Assembly: GCA_013289685.1 (NCBI GenBank)
Contig: JABCZL010000004.1
Coordinates: forward strand, 426,734-490,733
Origin: Acidobacteriota bacterium
GTDB lineage: Bacteria > Acidobacteriota > Terriglobia > Terriglobales > Acidobacteriaceae
Direction of reading: 5' to 3'
DNA length: 64,000 nucleotides
The position numbers and the translations under genes are program-made. Shown one piece after another: positions 33,751 through 41,715 of this stretch (within the stretch, counting starts at the first letter, position 1; each line of letters opens with the position of its first letter). The notes under the pieces were generated by a model. The model was given only the letters and a program-made list of their open reading frames with translations. It was not told where the DNA came from and ran no database searches.

Positions 33751-33790
33751 GTCCGGGTCTTTGACCCGGACAGGTCGAGCGAAGCTCGAC
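33751..33790. repeat. Two perfect hairpins between fabZ and lpxA
   Basis: GTCCGGGTC TTT GACCCGGAC (33751-33771) and GTCGAGC GAA GCTCGAC (33774-33790). They lie in the operon spacer and could stabilise or partly terminate the mRNA; no U tract follows, so I do not call a terminator. Confidence 0.75.
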
Positions 33791-33809
33791 TGCAACTGCA
33801 GGCGCCAGC

Positions 33810-34337
33810 TTATCCTTCGCCTTCGCCCGCCCCCCGCCCGCGCGAGCTGTCAATCAACTGGCACGACACCGCCGCCTCGGCCACGCGCCTCTCGCCTACA
33901 TACGCGTACCCTTGCATTTTCGCCGCAGTCATGCCGGGCACCGAGCGCCAACCTTTGACCTCAACCTCCAGACGCAACTGATCGCCGGGGCTGACGGGCC
34001 GGCGAAACTTGGCGCGCTCGATCCCGGTAAAGACCATGACCTTGTTGCTGCGGTCTTCCACCTCGGTCAGCAGCAACGCGCCACCCGCTTGCGCGATGGC
34101 TTCCACAATCAGCACTCCGGGCATGATGGGCAGACCGGGAAAGTGCCCAGCAAAGAAGGGTTCGTTGATGGTCACGTTCTTGATGGCGACGATGCGCTCT
34201 TTGCGCTTCAGTTCGAGCACGCGATCAATCAGCAAAAAAGGATAGCGGTGTGGCAGGATCTTCAGAATCTCGTGGATGTCGAGCGCGATCTTCGCGGAGC
34301 CGGGCGAAGGTTCCGGCACAGGGTTGCTGTCATTCAT
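33810..34337 (-). CDS. fabZ: 3-hydroxyacyl-ACP dehydratase
   Basis: A 175-residue hot-dog dehydratase of fatty acid synthesis. Signature blocks: [45 protein letters not shown] (catalytic His in GHFP, Glu in VEAIAQ; shown in part) and [19 protein letters not shown]. The N-terminus has a 20-residue polar extension and the C-terminus an [10 protein letters not shown] tail. The ATG is the first base triplet of a 16-bp tandem repeat array (34335-34414), and a TATAAT at 34426-34431 on the minus strand lies just beyond it. lpxA follows. Confidence 0.94.
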   Translation of the reverse strand: MNDSNPVPEPSPGSAKIALDIHEILKILPHRYPFLLIDRVLELKRKERIVAIKNVTINEPFFAGHFPGLPIMPGVLIVEAIAQAGGALLLTEVEDRSNKVMVFTGIERAKFRRPVSPGDQLRLEVEVKGWRSVPGMTAAKMQGYAYVGERRVAEAAVSCQLIDSSRGRGAGEGEG

Positions 34338-34414
34338 GATTCATCCCGAGCATGGTTCATCCCAAGCATGGTTCGTGCTAAGCATGGTTCGTGCCAGTCA
34401 TGATTCGTCTCAAA
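34335..34414. repeat. Five 16-bp tandem repeats forming the fabZ leader
   Basis: Plus-strand units: CATGATTCATCCCGAG, CATGGTTCATCCCAAG, CATGGTTCGTGCTAAG, CATGGTTCGTGCCAGT, CATGATTCGTCTCAAA. The first contains the fabZ start codon. On the fabZ strand each ends in ...ATG. Confidence 0.92.
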
Positions 34415-34425
34415 ACGGCTTGAAG

Positions 34426-34433
34426 ATTATACT
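34426..34433. promoter_or_regulatory. Overlapping divergent -10 boxes
   Basis: ATTATACT reads TATAAT on the minus strand (34431-34426; for fabZ) and TATACT on the plus strand (34428-34433; for the M20 gene). Shared use implies mutual exclusion. -35 regions are weak. Confidence 0.5.
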
Positions 34434-34490
34434 GTACGACTTGTGCCCGACGGTGCATCCTCTTTCGCGGGCCGGAGAAACATTCCCAAC

Positions 34491-35672
34491 ATGCCGCTCA
34501 AGAAAACCACCCCTAAATCAGATCCATCTAACCCGGCGTGGAGCGAGCGCCTGCTCTACTTCGAAGCGCGGCAGGAGCAGATCGTCCAGACGATCCGTGA
34601 ATTCGTCGAGATCGAATCGCCCAGCGACCACAAACTCGCTGCCGACCGCATGGGCGCCTTCCTCGCTGGAACCTTCGAAGCGGTCGGCGGACACGCCCGC
34701 GTGCATCACGCCGATGATTACGCCGACAGCATACAAATCGATTTTCCCGGGCGAGACAATATCAAGCCCGTGCTGCTGCTCGGCCATTTCGATACCGTCT
34801 ATCCGCTGGGCACTCTGGCCACCATGCCCTGCCACGTCGCCGAGGGACGCATGCACGGTCCCGGAGTGCTTGATATGAAGTCGGGCATCGCACTCATGCT
34901 CTACGCGATCGCGGCCCTGCAAGCGTGGCATGGCGCACTGCCGCGGCCAGTCACGGTGTTTCTGGTCTCGGACGAAGAAGTCGGCAGCTACTCCTCCCGC
35001 AAAATTACCGAAGCCCTGGCCAAGGAATCCGCGGCCGTGCTCGTGCTCGAACCAGCTGGCCCACGCGGGGCCGTAAAAACGGCGCGCAAGGGTGTCGGCG
35101 AATACACTCTGAATGTGAAAGGCGTGGCCGCCCACGCCGGACTCGACCCTGGCAAGGGACACAGCGCCATCCTCGAGCTCGCCCGGCAAATCATCGCAGT
35201 CTCGAAACTGAACAATCTGCGGAGCGGCTTATCGGTGAACCCCGGTGTCATTCGCGGCGGAACCCGTACCAACGTGATCGCCGCCGAAGCCGTGGTCGAA
35301 ATCGACGTGCGCATCACTCATGCGAAGCAAGCCGCTGCCCTTGATCGCAAGCTTCGCGCCCTGAAGCCCTTCGACAAACATTGCAAACTCAGCATCGAGG
35401 GTGGCATCAACCGCATGCCCATGGAGCGCAACGCCGGCGTCGCCGCGCTCTACAAGAAGGCGCAAGCCATCGCGAAGCACATGGACTGGAAACTCGAAGA
35501 AGCCGCGGTCGGCGGAGGCTCCGACGGAAACTTCACCGCCGGCATGGGCATCCCCACGCTCGACGGCATGGGAGGAGCGGGCCAGGGAGCGCACGCCGTC
35601 CACGAACACATCGTGATCTCCGAGTTGCCGCGCCGCGCCCTGCTTCTCGCCGGAATGATCGAAAACGCCTGA
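34491..35672 (+). CDS. M20 family metallopeptidase (carboxypeptidase G2-like)
   Basis: A 393-residue dinuclear zinc hydrolase. EFVEIESPSD starts the domain; zinc and catalytic residues are in LLLGHFDTVYPLG (His, Asp), GPGVLDMKSGIALM (Asp), SDEEVGS (Glu pair), and a late His in GQGAHAVHEHIV. The KGVAAHAGLDPGKGHSAI (in part) segment is the dimerisation-domain entry typical of glutamate carboxypeptidases. Substrate unknown. ATG 34491 is one start; GTG 34443 lies 9 nt after the TATACT box and may be a leaderless start adding 16 residues. Confidence 0.88.
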   Translation: MPLKKTTPKSDPSNPAWSERLLYFEARQEQIVQTIREFVEIESPSDHKLAADRMGAFLAGTFEAVGGHARVHHADDYADSIQIDFPGRDNIKPVLLLGHFDTVYPLGTLATMPCHVAEGRMHGPGVLDMKSGIALMLYAIAALQAWHGALPRPVTVFLVSDEEVGSYSSRKITEALAKESAAVLVLEPAGPRGAVKTARKGVGEYTLNVKGVAAHAGLDPGKGHSAILELARQIIAVSKLNNLRSGLSVNPGVIRGGTRTNVIAAEAVVEIDVRITHAKQAAALDRKLRALKPFDKHCKLSIEGGINRMPMERNAGVAALYKKAQAIAKHMDWKLEEAAVGGGSDGNFTAGMGIPTLDGMGGAGQGAHAVHEHIVISELPRRALLLAGMIENA

Positions 35673-35769
35673 GACCTTCAAAAGGCACGCAGCGCATCAA
35701 CCCTCCGTGTCCCCCTGTGTCCTCTGTGGTGAAAGTCTTTTGCCCTAACTCGAAAGCCAGCCGACGAGC

Positions 35770-36453
35770 TCACGGCCTTGCCGTGAAGACCAAAAAATAA
35801 TCCATCTTGTCGCCCTTCACGAAGTCATACTGCTTCAGCAGTTCGTAGCCCGCCTCCTTCGCCTCGCGAATCACCACGTCGCGCCCCACCCCGTGATCCT
35901 CTCCGTTGCCGTTGCGGTCAATCACTCCCACCTTGGCGCCTGCGCGCAGCGCCGCGCGCAAGTTCCGCAGCAGCATCACAGGCTGCGCCACCTCGTGATA
36001 GGTCTTGAGCAACAGCACGGCATCCACCGAGCTCGCAGGCAGAAGAGGGTCGTCAGCCTTGCTCAGAATTGTTTTCACATTCTGCAGCTGCTCCTTCTCC
36101 GCTCGCTCGCCGATATACTTCACCGCCTCGGGATTAATGTCGACCGCATACACCAGGCTGCCCGCTCCCACGCGCCTTGCCGCGCGAACCGTGAACCATC
36201 CCGACCCCGCTCCAATGTCGGCGACGGCCTTTCCCGGCGCGATGCCCAGGATATCCATCACCCGCTTGATCTGCAGACGGTCATCCCGCCCCGGCGATTC
36301 GAAAATCGACAGGTCTCCCGTGTAAGGTTCACTGGTCTTACGCGGTTGGCTCGCTGCGGTACCGGCCGGGCTTTGCGCAGATGCAGTTGAGCCACCGGGC
36401 AGGAAGAGCAGCAGCAGCGGCAGTACGATCGCGGCAACACGTCGATTGATCAT
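35770..36453 (-). CDS. Exported class I SAM methyltransferase-like protein
   Basis: A 227-residue protein. Residues 1-27 form a signal peptide (INRRVAAIVLPLLLLFLPGG, then STASAQS). The mature part is a class I methyltransferase: motif I VADIGAGSGWFTVRAA (about 77-92), motif II VYAVDINPEAVKYIG, ADDPLLPASSVDAVLLLKTYHEV (in part) and GAKVGVIDRNGNGEDH. S-adenosylmethionine is cytoplasmic, so an exported enzyme is odd; it may be a lipoprotein-like or membrane-tethered protein or have lost activity. ATG 36453 has GGAGG 9 nt upstream. Confidence 0.85.
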   Translation of the reverse strand: MINRRVAAIVLPLLLLFLPGGSTASAQSPAGTAASQPRKTSEPYTGDLSIFESPGRDDRLQIKRVMDILGIAPGKAVADIGAGSGWFTVRAARRVGAGSLVYAVDINPEAVKYIGERAEKEQLQNVKTILSKADDPLLPASSVDAVLLLKTYHEVAQPVMLLRNLRAALRAGAKVGVIDRNGNGEDHGVGRDVVIREAKEAGYELLKQYDFVKGDKMDYFLVFTARP

Positions 36454-36506
36454 CCCAGCCAGCCTCCGGAAAGAATGTACTCTTCCAGCATAAACTCTCC
36501 TGCCCT

Positions 36507-36532
36507 GTGTGGGGCGGACACTCCTGTCCGCC
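36507..36532. repeat. GTGTGGGGCGGACA hairpin
   Basis: GGCGGACA CTCC TGTCCGCC is a perfect 8-bp stem; an identical copy is at 60757-60782. Confidence 0.8.
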
Positions 36533-36637
36533 GCCCGTCCGCCGCCTTTGACTCCCACGTTGCTGTGGCCTAAACTTTTCTCAGGGCCTTCGGCTGCCTT
36601 ACGCATCACTCGCGTCGACCGTCCCCGCGGAGGAGCT

Positions 36638-36826
36638 ATGGGGGAGTTTTCGCTCCTGCATTGGTTGTTAGTGATCGTCATCGCCGTTCTGCTGTTCGGC
36701 ACCAGCCGGTTGCCCGCCGTCGGCAAAGGTCTGGCCGAAGGCATCCGCAACTTCAAAACCGCATTGAAAGGCCCTGAAGAAGAAAAGAAAGAAGCCCCAA
36801 AGGAAGAAGAACAAAAGAAGTCGTAG
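36638..36826 (+). CDS. tatA: Twin-arginine translocase TatA/TatE-type subunit
   Basis: A 62-residue subunit forming the Tat protein-export channel. An N-terminal membrane helix (SLLHWLLVIVIAVLLF, residues 5-20) is followed by the FGTSRLPAVGKGLAEGIRNFK amphipathic hinge and helix (in part) and a Glu/Lys-rich tail (EEEKKEAPKEEEQKK). The FG hinge and LP motif are family hallmarks. ATG 36638 follows GGAGGAG. No tatC is adjacent. Confidence 0.93.
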   Translation: MGEFSLLHWLLVIVIAVLLFGTSRLPAVGKGLAEGIRNFKTALKGPEEEKKEAPKEEEQKKS

Positions 36827-36921
36827 TCGCGCCTTCATTCGCTGCCCAGCGTATTCGCCCGCATCCCTGACTCAAGACGAAAATCTGAAGTCTCCACCCC
36901 CAGGGAAATCCCACAAAGAAG

Positions 36922-36952
36922 TCCTTCGTGATACTTCGTGTCCTTTGTGGTT
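36922..36952. repeat. Half copy of the CACGAAG palindrome
   Basis: Matches the right arm of the repeat at 12811-12888 (TCCTTCGTGATACTTCGTG then CCTTTGTGGTT). Confidence 0.7.
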
Positions 36953-36969
36953 CAAGATTTTTCTTTTCG

Positions 36970-37617
36970 TCAGTCCGCCCGTGGTCCTTCGCCCAGCATG
37001 GCAAGCACCAGCGCCACCGGCAATCCCACCACGTTGCTGTAGTCGCCCTCAATGCGCGGGATCCAACGCGAAGCCATCCCCTGGATCGCATACGCTCCCG
37101 CTTTATCCATGGGCTCACCACTCGCGACGTAGTCGAGAATCTCCTCGTCGGACAACTGGTTCATCGTCACCAGCGTAGTCTCAGACCCAGTTCTCATTTC
37201 ACGGTTCTCAATTCTCAGGATTTCGACCGCGGACCGCGAGGAATGGACCGGAAGGTTCTTACTGGCAGCTGGCAACTGGCGGCCGGCAGCTGCCTCCACC
37301 ACGCATACACCCGTGATCACGCGATGCACCCGCCCGGATAACAACCGCAGCATGCGTGCGGCGTCTTCCGCATCGACCGGCTTCCCGAGAATCATTTCAT
37401 CAACCACGACAATCGTGTCCGCGCCCAGCACCACATCCTGCGGCCGAGTAACCCACACGGCCAGCGCCTTCTCCCGCGCCAGCCGCTCCGCACATGCCTG
37501 CGGCGGCTCGCCCGGCAGCGGAGTCTCATCGATATCCGCCGGCTGCACAGTGAACGAAATACTCGCATTGCGCAGAAGTTCCTGGCGTCGCGGCGAAGCA
37601 GAAGCGAGAACGAGCAT
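36970..37617 (-). CDS. maf: Maf-like nucleoside triphosphate pyrophosphatase
   Basis: A 215-residue house-cleaning pyrophosphatase acting on non-standard or modified nucleotides. [15 protein letters not shown] (phosphate loop), [26 protein letters not shown] (in part), [13 protein letters not shown] and the C-terminal [31 protein letters not shown] (in part) are clear. Between ITGVCVVE and [12 protein letters not shown] is an insertion of about 40 residues (about 107-147) absent from typical Maf (about 190 aa); its DNA has CAGCTG-rich palindromic and TTCTCA-repetitive sequence (see findings). The catalytic Asp in GADT is present. Confidence 0.92.
   Translation of the reverse strand: MLVLASASPRRQELLRNASISFTVQPADIDETPLPGEPPQACAERLAREKALAVWVTRPQDVVLGADTIVVVDEMILGKPVDAEDAARMLRLLSGRVHRVITGVCVVEAAAGRQLPAASKNLPVHSSRSAVEILRIENREMRTGSETTLVTMNQLSDEEILDYVASGEPMDKAGAYAIQGMASRWIPRIEGDYSNVVGLPVALVLAMLGEGPRAD
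37178..37298. repeat. Repeat-like insertion in frame in maf
   Basis: Contains CCCAGTTCTCATTTC, CGGTTCTCAATTCTCAGG and GGCAGCTGGCAACTGGC with GGCAGCTGCC, i.e. an internal CAGCTG inverted repeat. Codes for a low-complexity stretch with no Maf counterpart. Confidence 0.55.
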
Positions 37618-37701
37618 GGGATTTTGATTCTAACTGAACAGAACTGGCTACCCGACCGCGAGTAAGGCCAGCCGGTCGCGCCATGTCTCCGTTCTCGCCC
37701 C

Positions 37702-37710
37702 TGTTAGAAT
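37702..37710 (+). promoter_or_regulatory. Extended -10 (TGTTAGAAT) of lepA
   Basis: TG-n-TAGAAT ends 20 nt before the lepA ATG at 37731; the leader would be about 13 nt. No clear -35, consistent with an extended -10. Confidence 0.45.
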
Positions 37711-37730
37711 CAGAGGTTAGCCACTCACCC

Positions 37731-39539
37731 ATGGACGCCGCCTTCATCCGCAATTTCGCGATCATCGCGCATATCGACCACGGCAAATCCACGCTCGCCG
37801 ACCGTCTGCTGGAGCTCACCGGATCTCTCACCGCGCGCGAAATGCAGGCCCAGGTTCTCGATTCCATGGACCTGGAGCGCGAGCGCGGCATCACCATCAA
37901 GGCCCACGCCGTCCGCATGGCCTACACCGCGCAAGATGGCCAGACCTACCAGCTCAATTTAATTGACACTCCGGGCCACGTGGATTTTTCCTACGAAGTC
38001 TCGCGCTCTCTCGCCTCGTGCGAAGGCGCGCTCCTCGTCGTTGATGCTTCGCAGGGCGTCGAGGCCCAAACGCTCGCCAATTCCTATCTCGCGATCAATC
38101 ACGGGCTCGAAATTATTCCCGTCATCAACAAGATCGATCTGCAAAGCGCCGACATCCCGCGCACCAAAGAAATGATCGAAGGCGCCGTCGGCCTCGACGC
38201 TTCCGACGCCGTACTAATCAGCGCCAAAACCGGCCAGGGCGTCCCCGACGTGCTCGAAGCGATCGTCAAGCGCGTGCCTCCGCCCAAGGGATCGCCCGAC
38301 AATCGGCTCCAGGCGCTGGTTTTCGATTCCTGGTTCGACGCCTACCGCGGCGTGATCGTGCTCACCCGCGTCTTCGAAGGCACGCTGAAAAAAGGGGATC
38401 GCATTCGCCTCTGGTGGAACGGCACCACTTTCGACGCAGAAACTCTCGGTGTGCTCACTCCCAAGCCGGTGGAAATCGAGCAACTGGTCGCCGGCGAAGT
38501 CGGCTTCCTCATCGCCAACATCAAGAACGTCGCCGACACCAAGATCGGCGACACCATCACCCACGACAACAATCCCGCCATCGAGGCCCTGCCCGGCTTC
38601 GAAGAAATCAAGCCCATGGTTTTCGCCGGGCTCTACACCATCGATGCGCACGCCCACACGCAACTGCGCGAGGCCCTCGAAAAACTTCGCCTCAACGATT
38701 CGTCCTTCTTCTTCGAGCCTGAAAGTTCCGCCGCCCTCGGCTTCGGCTTCCGTTGCGGCTTCCTGGGCCTGCTCCACATGGAGATCATTCAGGAACGTCT
38801 GGAACGCGAATTCAATCTCGACCTCATCACCACCGCCCCCGGCGTCCGCTACAAGATCTATAAAACCGACGGCACCATGGTTGAAATCGACAATCCTTCA
38901 CGCTGGCTCGATCCCAGCGAGATCGACAAAGTCGAAGAGCCCGTCATCCTCGCCACCATCCTCACCAACGAAGAATACGTCGGCGGAATCCTCGCCCTGG
39001 TCGAAGAAAAGCGCGGCAAGCAGAAGACGTTCGAGTACGTCAGCTCCTCGCGCGTCATGCTGCACTACGAGTTGCCGCTGAACGAAATTGTTCTTGACTT
39101 CTACGATCGCCTCAAATCCGTCTCCCGCGGCTACGCGTCGCTCGACTATCATCTCGCCGGCTATTGGGAATCGCCAATGGTGAAGCTTGACATCCTCGTC
39201 GCCGGAGAGCCCGTCGACGCCCTCTCCATCATCGTGCACCGCGACTTCGCCTACGATCGCGGCAAAGCCCTGGTTTCCAAAATGCGCGAACTCATTCCCC
39301 GCCAGATGTTCGAGGTCCCCATCCAGGCCTCCATCGGCGCCAAGATCATCGCTCGCGAAACCGTCCACGCCATGCGCAAGAACGTTCTCGCCAAGTGCTA
39401 CGGCGGCGACATCAGTCGCAAGCGCAAACTGCTCGAAAAACAAAAAGAAGGCAAAAAGCGCATGAAGCGTATCGGCCGCGTCGACATCCCCCAGGAAGCC
39501 TTCCTCGCCGTCCTCAAAGTCGGCGAGAGCAGCAACTAA
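37731..39539 (+). CDS. lepA: Elongation factor 4
   Basis: A 602-residue translational GTPase that acts on stalled ribosomes. G1 [19 protein letters not shown] (in part), [12 protein letters not shown] (G2 region), G3 DTPGHVDF, G4 NKIDLQSAD and SAKTGQG (G5) lie in residues 10-165. Domains II, III and V follow, then the LepA-specific C-terminal domain with [19 protein letters not shown] (in part) and [21 protein letters not shown] (in part). Start ATG 37731 matches the family; the frame is open upstream. Length is normal. Confidence 0.97.
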   Translation: MDAAFIRNFAIIAHIDHGKSTLADRLLELTGSLTAREMQAQVLDSMDLERERGITIKAHAVRMAYTAQDGQTYQLNLIDTPGHVDFSYEVSRSLASCEGALLVVDASQGVEAQTLANSYLAINHGLEIIPVINKIDLQSADIPRTKEMIEGAVGLDASDAVLISAKTGQGVPDVLEAIVKRVPPPKGSPDNRLQALVFDSWFDAYRGVIVLTRVFEGTLKKGDRIRLWWNGTTFDAETLGVLTPKPVEIEQLVAGEVGFLIANIKNVADTKIGDTITHDNNPAIEALPGFEEIKPMVFAGLYTIDAHAHTQLREALEKLRLNDSSFFFEPESSAALGFGFRCGFLGLLHMEIIQERLEREFNLDLITTAPGVRYKIYKTDGTMVEIDNPSRWLDPSEIDKVEEPVILATILTNEEYVGGILALVEEKRGKQKTFEYVSSSRVMLHYELPLNEIVLDFYDRLKSVSRGYASLDYHLAGYWESPMVKLDILVAGEPVDALSIIVHRDFAYDRGKALVSKMRELIPRQMFEVPIQASIGAKIIARETVHAMRKNVLAKCYGGDISRKRKLLEKQKEGKKRMKRIGRVDIPQEAFLAVLKVGESSN

Positions 39540-39872
39540 CAGAATCTGACTTGCGTTTGCTTTGAAAAGGGCGCGCGGCTTCAGCGGTCTCCAACGCCGA
39601 CTCGCCACGTGTTCACCAGTCTGAGCCGTTCACCCATCCTGGCGGCCTGCAACCGCCACCGTCTCAATGAGGGCTAACGCCTGGTAACGACAGCTAGGGG
39701 AGATTCCATGCGGTCGTGCGCCGCGACGTTGCGTTAAGAGCCTAACAGTGGGACACGTACATGAAGCACAATCTCGTGTGGAGCCGCCCCGCCTTTCGAG
39801 TGTTCGAAAGGCGGGGTATGACGGACACCCGTTCATTCGGCTCCTGGAGCTGCCCCAAAAGCTCACTCGCCC
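39540..39872. other. Gap with a strong hairpin
   Basis: No gene. The main feature is a perfect 13-bp stem at 39787-39816. Confidence 0.6.
39787..39816. repeat. Perfect 13-bp hairpin
   Basis: CCCCGCCTTTCGA GTGT TCGAAAGGCGGGG. It lies between the converging lepA and beta-helix genes and could act as a bidirectional stabiliser or weak terminator; no T-tract follows on either strand. Confidence 0.8.
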
Positions 39873-41057
39873 CTACGGCAGCGGTACCGTGTTACCCGAC
39901 AGCAGGTTGCCACAGTTGACGGTAGGCACGCCGGCCAGGTTCGCGGTCCCTGTTATGAACGAATTGGAATCACAGAACAAATCCGGCGCGTTACCCCCAA
40001 CCATGGTCAAAGAACTGCTTGGTTGTACGTCAATCGTGGAAACGTTGGCCACAACCAGACCTCCGTGAAGGCTGCCTGCAATGCTTGACCCCGCCACGGT
40101 CGCGTGGGAGTTGTTCGTCACAATGACGCCCTGCCCCCGGCTGCCGGACACAACCAGGTTCTGGCCCGCATCCAGAGTCGAACCGTTGGTGACGAAAACC
40201 GCCCCGGTGTTGCCTCCCCATGTCTGCCCAGCGTTCTTGATTATCAGCCTGGCGCTTTCTAGGTTAAGCGATGAGCCATCAGTCACGATGGCACCATTAG
40301 AATTTTTGCCGGACGGGTTATCAATGGTCACATCACTCGGTGCAGTGGAAACAAAATCGACTAAGTCCACGCTCCCACTCTGGTCGATGTCGATGCCGTA
40401 TTGCATGTTGCGAATGGTTATTCCCTGCATCGTGACATGGCCCGAGCCAACAAGAACACCGGCGTAGAAACCCGAGTCGGACGGGCGGTGCAGCAAGCCA
40501 CCTAAAATGTGAACATCGGATTTGTCGAACGCAGAAATAGCCGCAAATCCGGAAGTTATGTTGACGTTTACTCCCACCAGCCAAACTTGGCTTTCCTCGT
40601 AAACTGCAACTCCCCAGGAACCGTCAACCTGCACGCCTTGAAGCTGGACTTGGCTGCTGCCCTTTCCAATGCCAATACCTGAAAAAATGGACGGCAGTGA
40701 GTGGACAGCAAGGTTAGAGATGGTAATTCCTCGTGAACCAGTGATAGACAGCACGTAGGGATTCGAATGCGGATTCGTAGCGGGCTGCTGTATCGCCGCG
40801 CCGGACTGGCCTTTCAGGGCCAGGCCTTCAAATCCGTCAATCGTCACAAACTCCGTGCAGGTTCCCTGCACGATCACCGTGGTCGGCATTTGCTTATTCA
40901 GCTGAGACAAAGTGCGACTCAACGTCTGGCCGTTGTCGCAGTTCACCGTGATGGTTAGCCCATTCTGCGCGTATGCTGCTGAAGCCAGGAACAGAATGAA
41001 AATCGCCCACACGCACTGCCTGGGCGTTACAGAAACCTTCGTGATTTTCTCCAACAT
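39873..41057 (-). CDS. Exported right-handed beta-helix protein
   Basis: A 394-residue protein with a signal peptide (VWAIFILFLASAAYA, cleavage near residue 30). The rest is a parallel beta-helix: short Val/Ile strands at regular intervals, Asn/Ser/Gly turns (for example GITISNLAVHS, VQLQGVQVDGS, VTMQGITIRNMQ, TVAGSSIAGSLHGGLVVANVS in part), as in pectate-lyase-like folds. It has two Cys near each end (NCDNGQ, GTCTEF; LFCDSN, VNCGNL). No catalytic motif is recognised, so it may be a surface or carbohydrate-binding protein. GGAGGAAACATG gives a clear start. Base composition is more AT-rich than neighbours, suggesting transfer. Confidence 0.78.
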   Translation of the reverse strand: MLEKITKVSVTPRQCVWAIFILFLASAAYAQNGLTITVNCDNGQTLSRTLSQLNKQMPTTVIVQGTCTEFVTIDGFEGLALKGQSGAAIQQPATNPHSNPYVLSITGSRGITISNLAVHSLPSIFSGIGIGKGSSQVQLQGVQVDGSWGVAVYEESQVWLVGVNVNITSGFAAISAFDKSDVHILGGLLHRPSDSGFYAGVLVGSGHVTMQGITIRNMQYGIDIDQSGSVDLVDFVSTAPSDVTIDNPSGKNSNGAIVTDGSSLNLESARLIIKNAGQTWGGNTGAVFVTNGSTLDAGQNLVVSGSRGQGVIVTNNSHATVAGSSIAGSLHGGLVVANVSTIDVQPSSSLTMVGGNAPDLFCDSNSFITGTANLAGVPTVNCGNLLSGNTVPLP

Positions 41058-41715
41058 GTTTCCTCCTTGATTTCGGGCACTGGGACTGCTTTACGCGATG
41101 AGGGCGTCACTCATATGTATTCCTGGGAGTGCCGTTACCCGCCACACTATGTTGGGCGCCTTGTATCGACCTTTTTCTTTTCCGTCTTAACGCCCGAGAG
41201 ATCCCGAAAGATTAAAGATATGGAGGAAGCAACCTGATCCGTGGTAGTCAGCTGTCGACCCAAGCCGTCAGCCCCTTGGCGGCGAAAGTATAGGCTGACA
41301 AACCCCGTCAAACAACTGCTATTTGAGAAGAAGTCAAAATGGCTATTGAAAAAGCGCCACATGCACTCTGTGACCTGCGGGAACTGGGTTGGATGGTTGT
41401 TTTAATATCACTGACCCGGTGCGTGGCGGGAAAGCTCCCGAAGATGTCTGGCACGTCGACGGGCGTCCCAAGAGAGTCAGCAAGGCGGAATCTGAAAGTG
41501 CGTTCCCGAGGCAATGATCCGTGCGAGCGCGCTGCCGCGCCATCGCGGTGAAAACCGCGAAGCCGGGCAACTGGCACGGGCGAACCCCCATCTCATCAAT
41601 CCGAAAGATCAATCCCGCTAAGGGCTCGACTCAGGAACTTCGAGCCTGACACCGGGGTCTATCCCATCGACCATCCGCTCGGTCTTGGCCTGACCAATCC
41701 GCGAGGGAGGAATCC
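41058..41715. other. 650-bp gap without a supported gene
   Basis: More AT-rich than neighbours. Short frames occur on both strands (for example a 70-codon plus-strand frame at 41339) but none has recognisable protein character. I see no clear RNA gene or repeat. Confidence 0.5.

Noticed and set aside
41339..41551. 70-codon plus-strand frame with an AAGAAG upstream
   Set aside because: Composition shows no protein character and there is no recognisable homology; left as unsupported.
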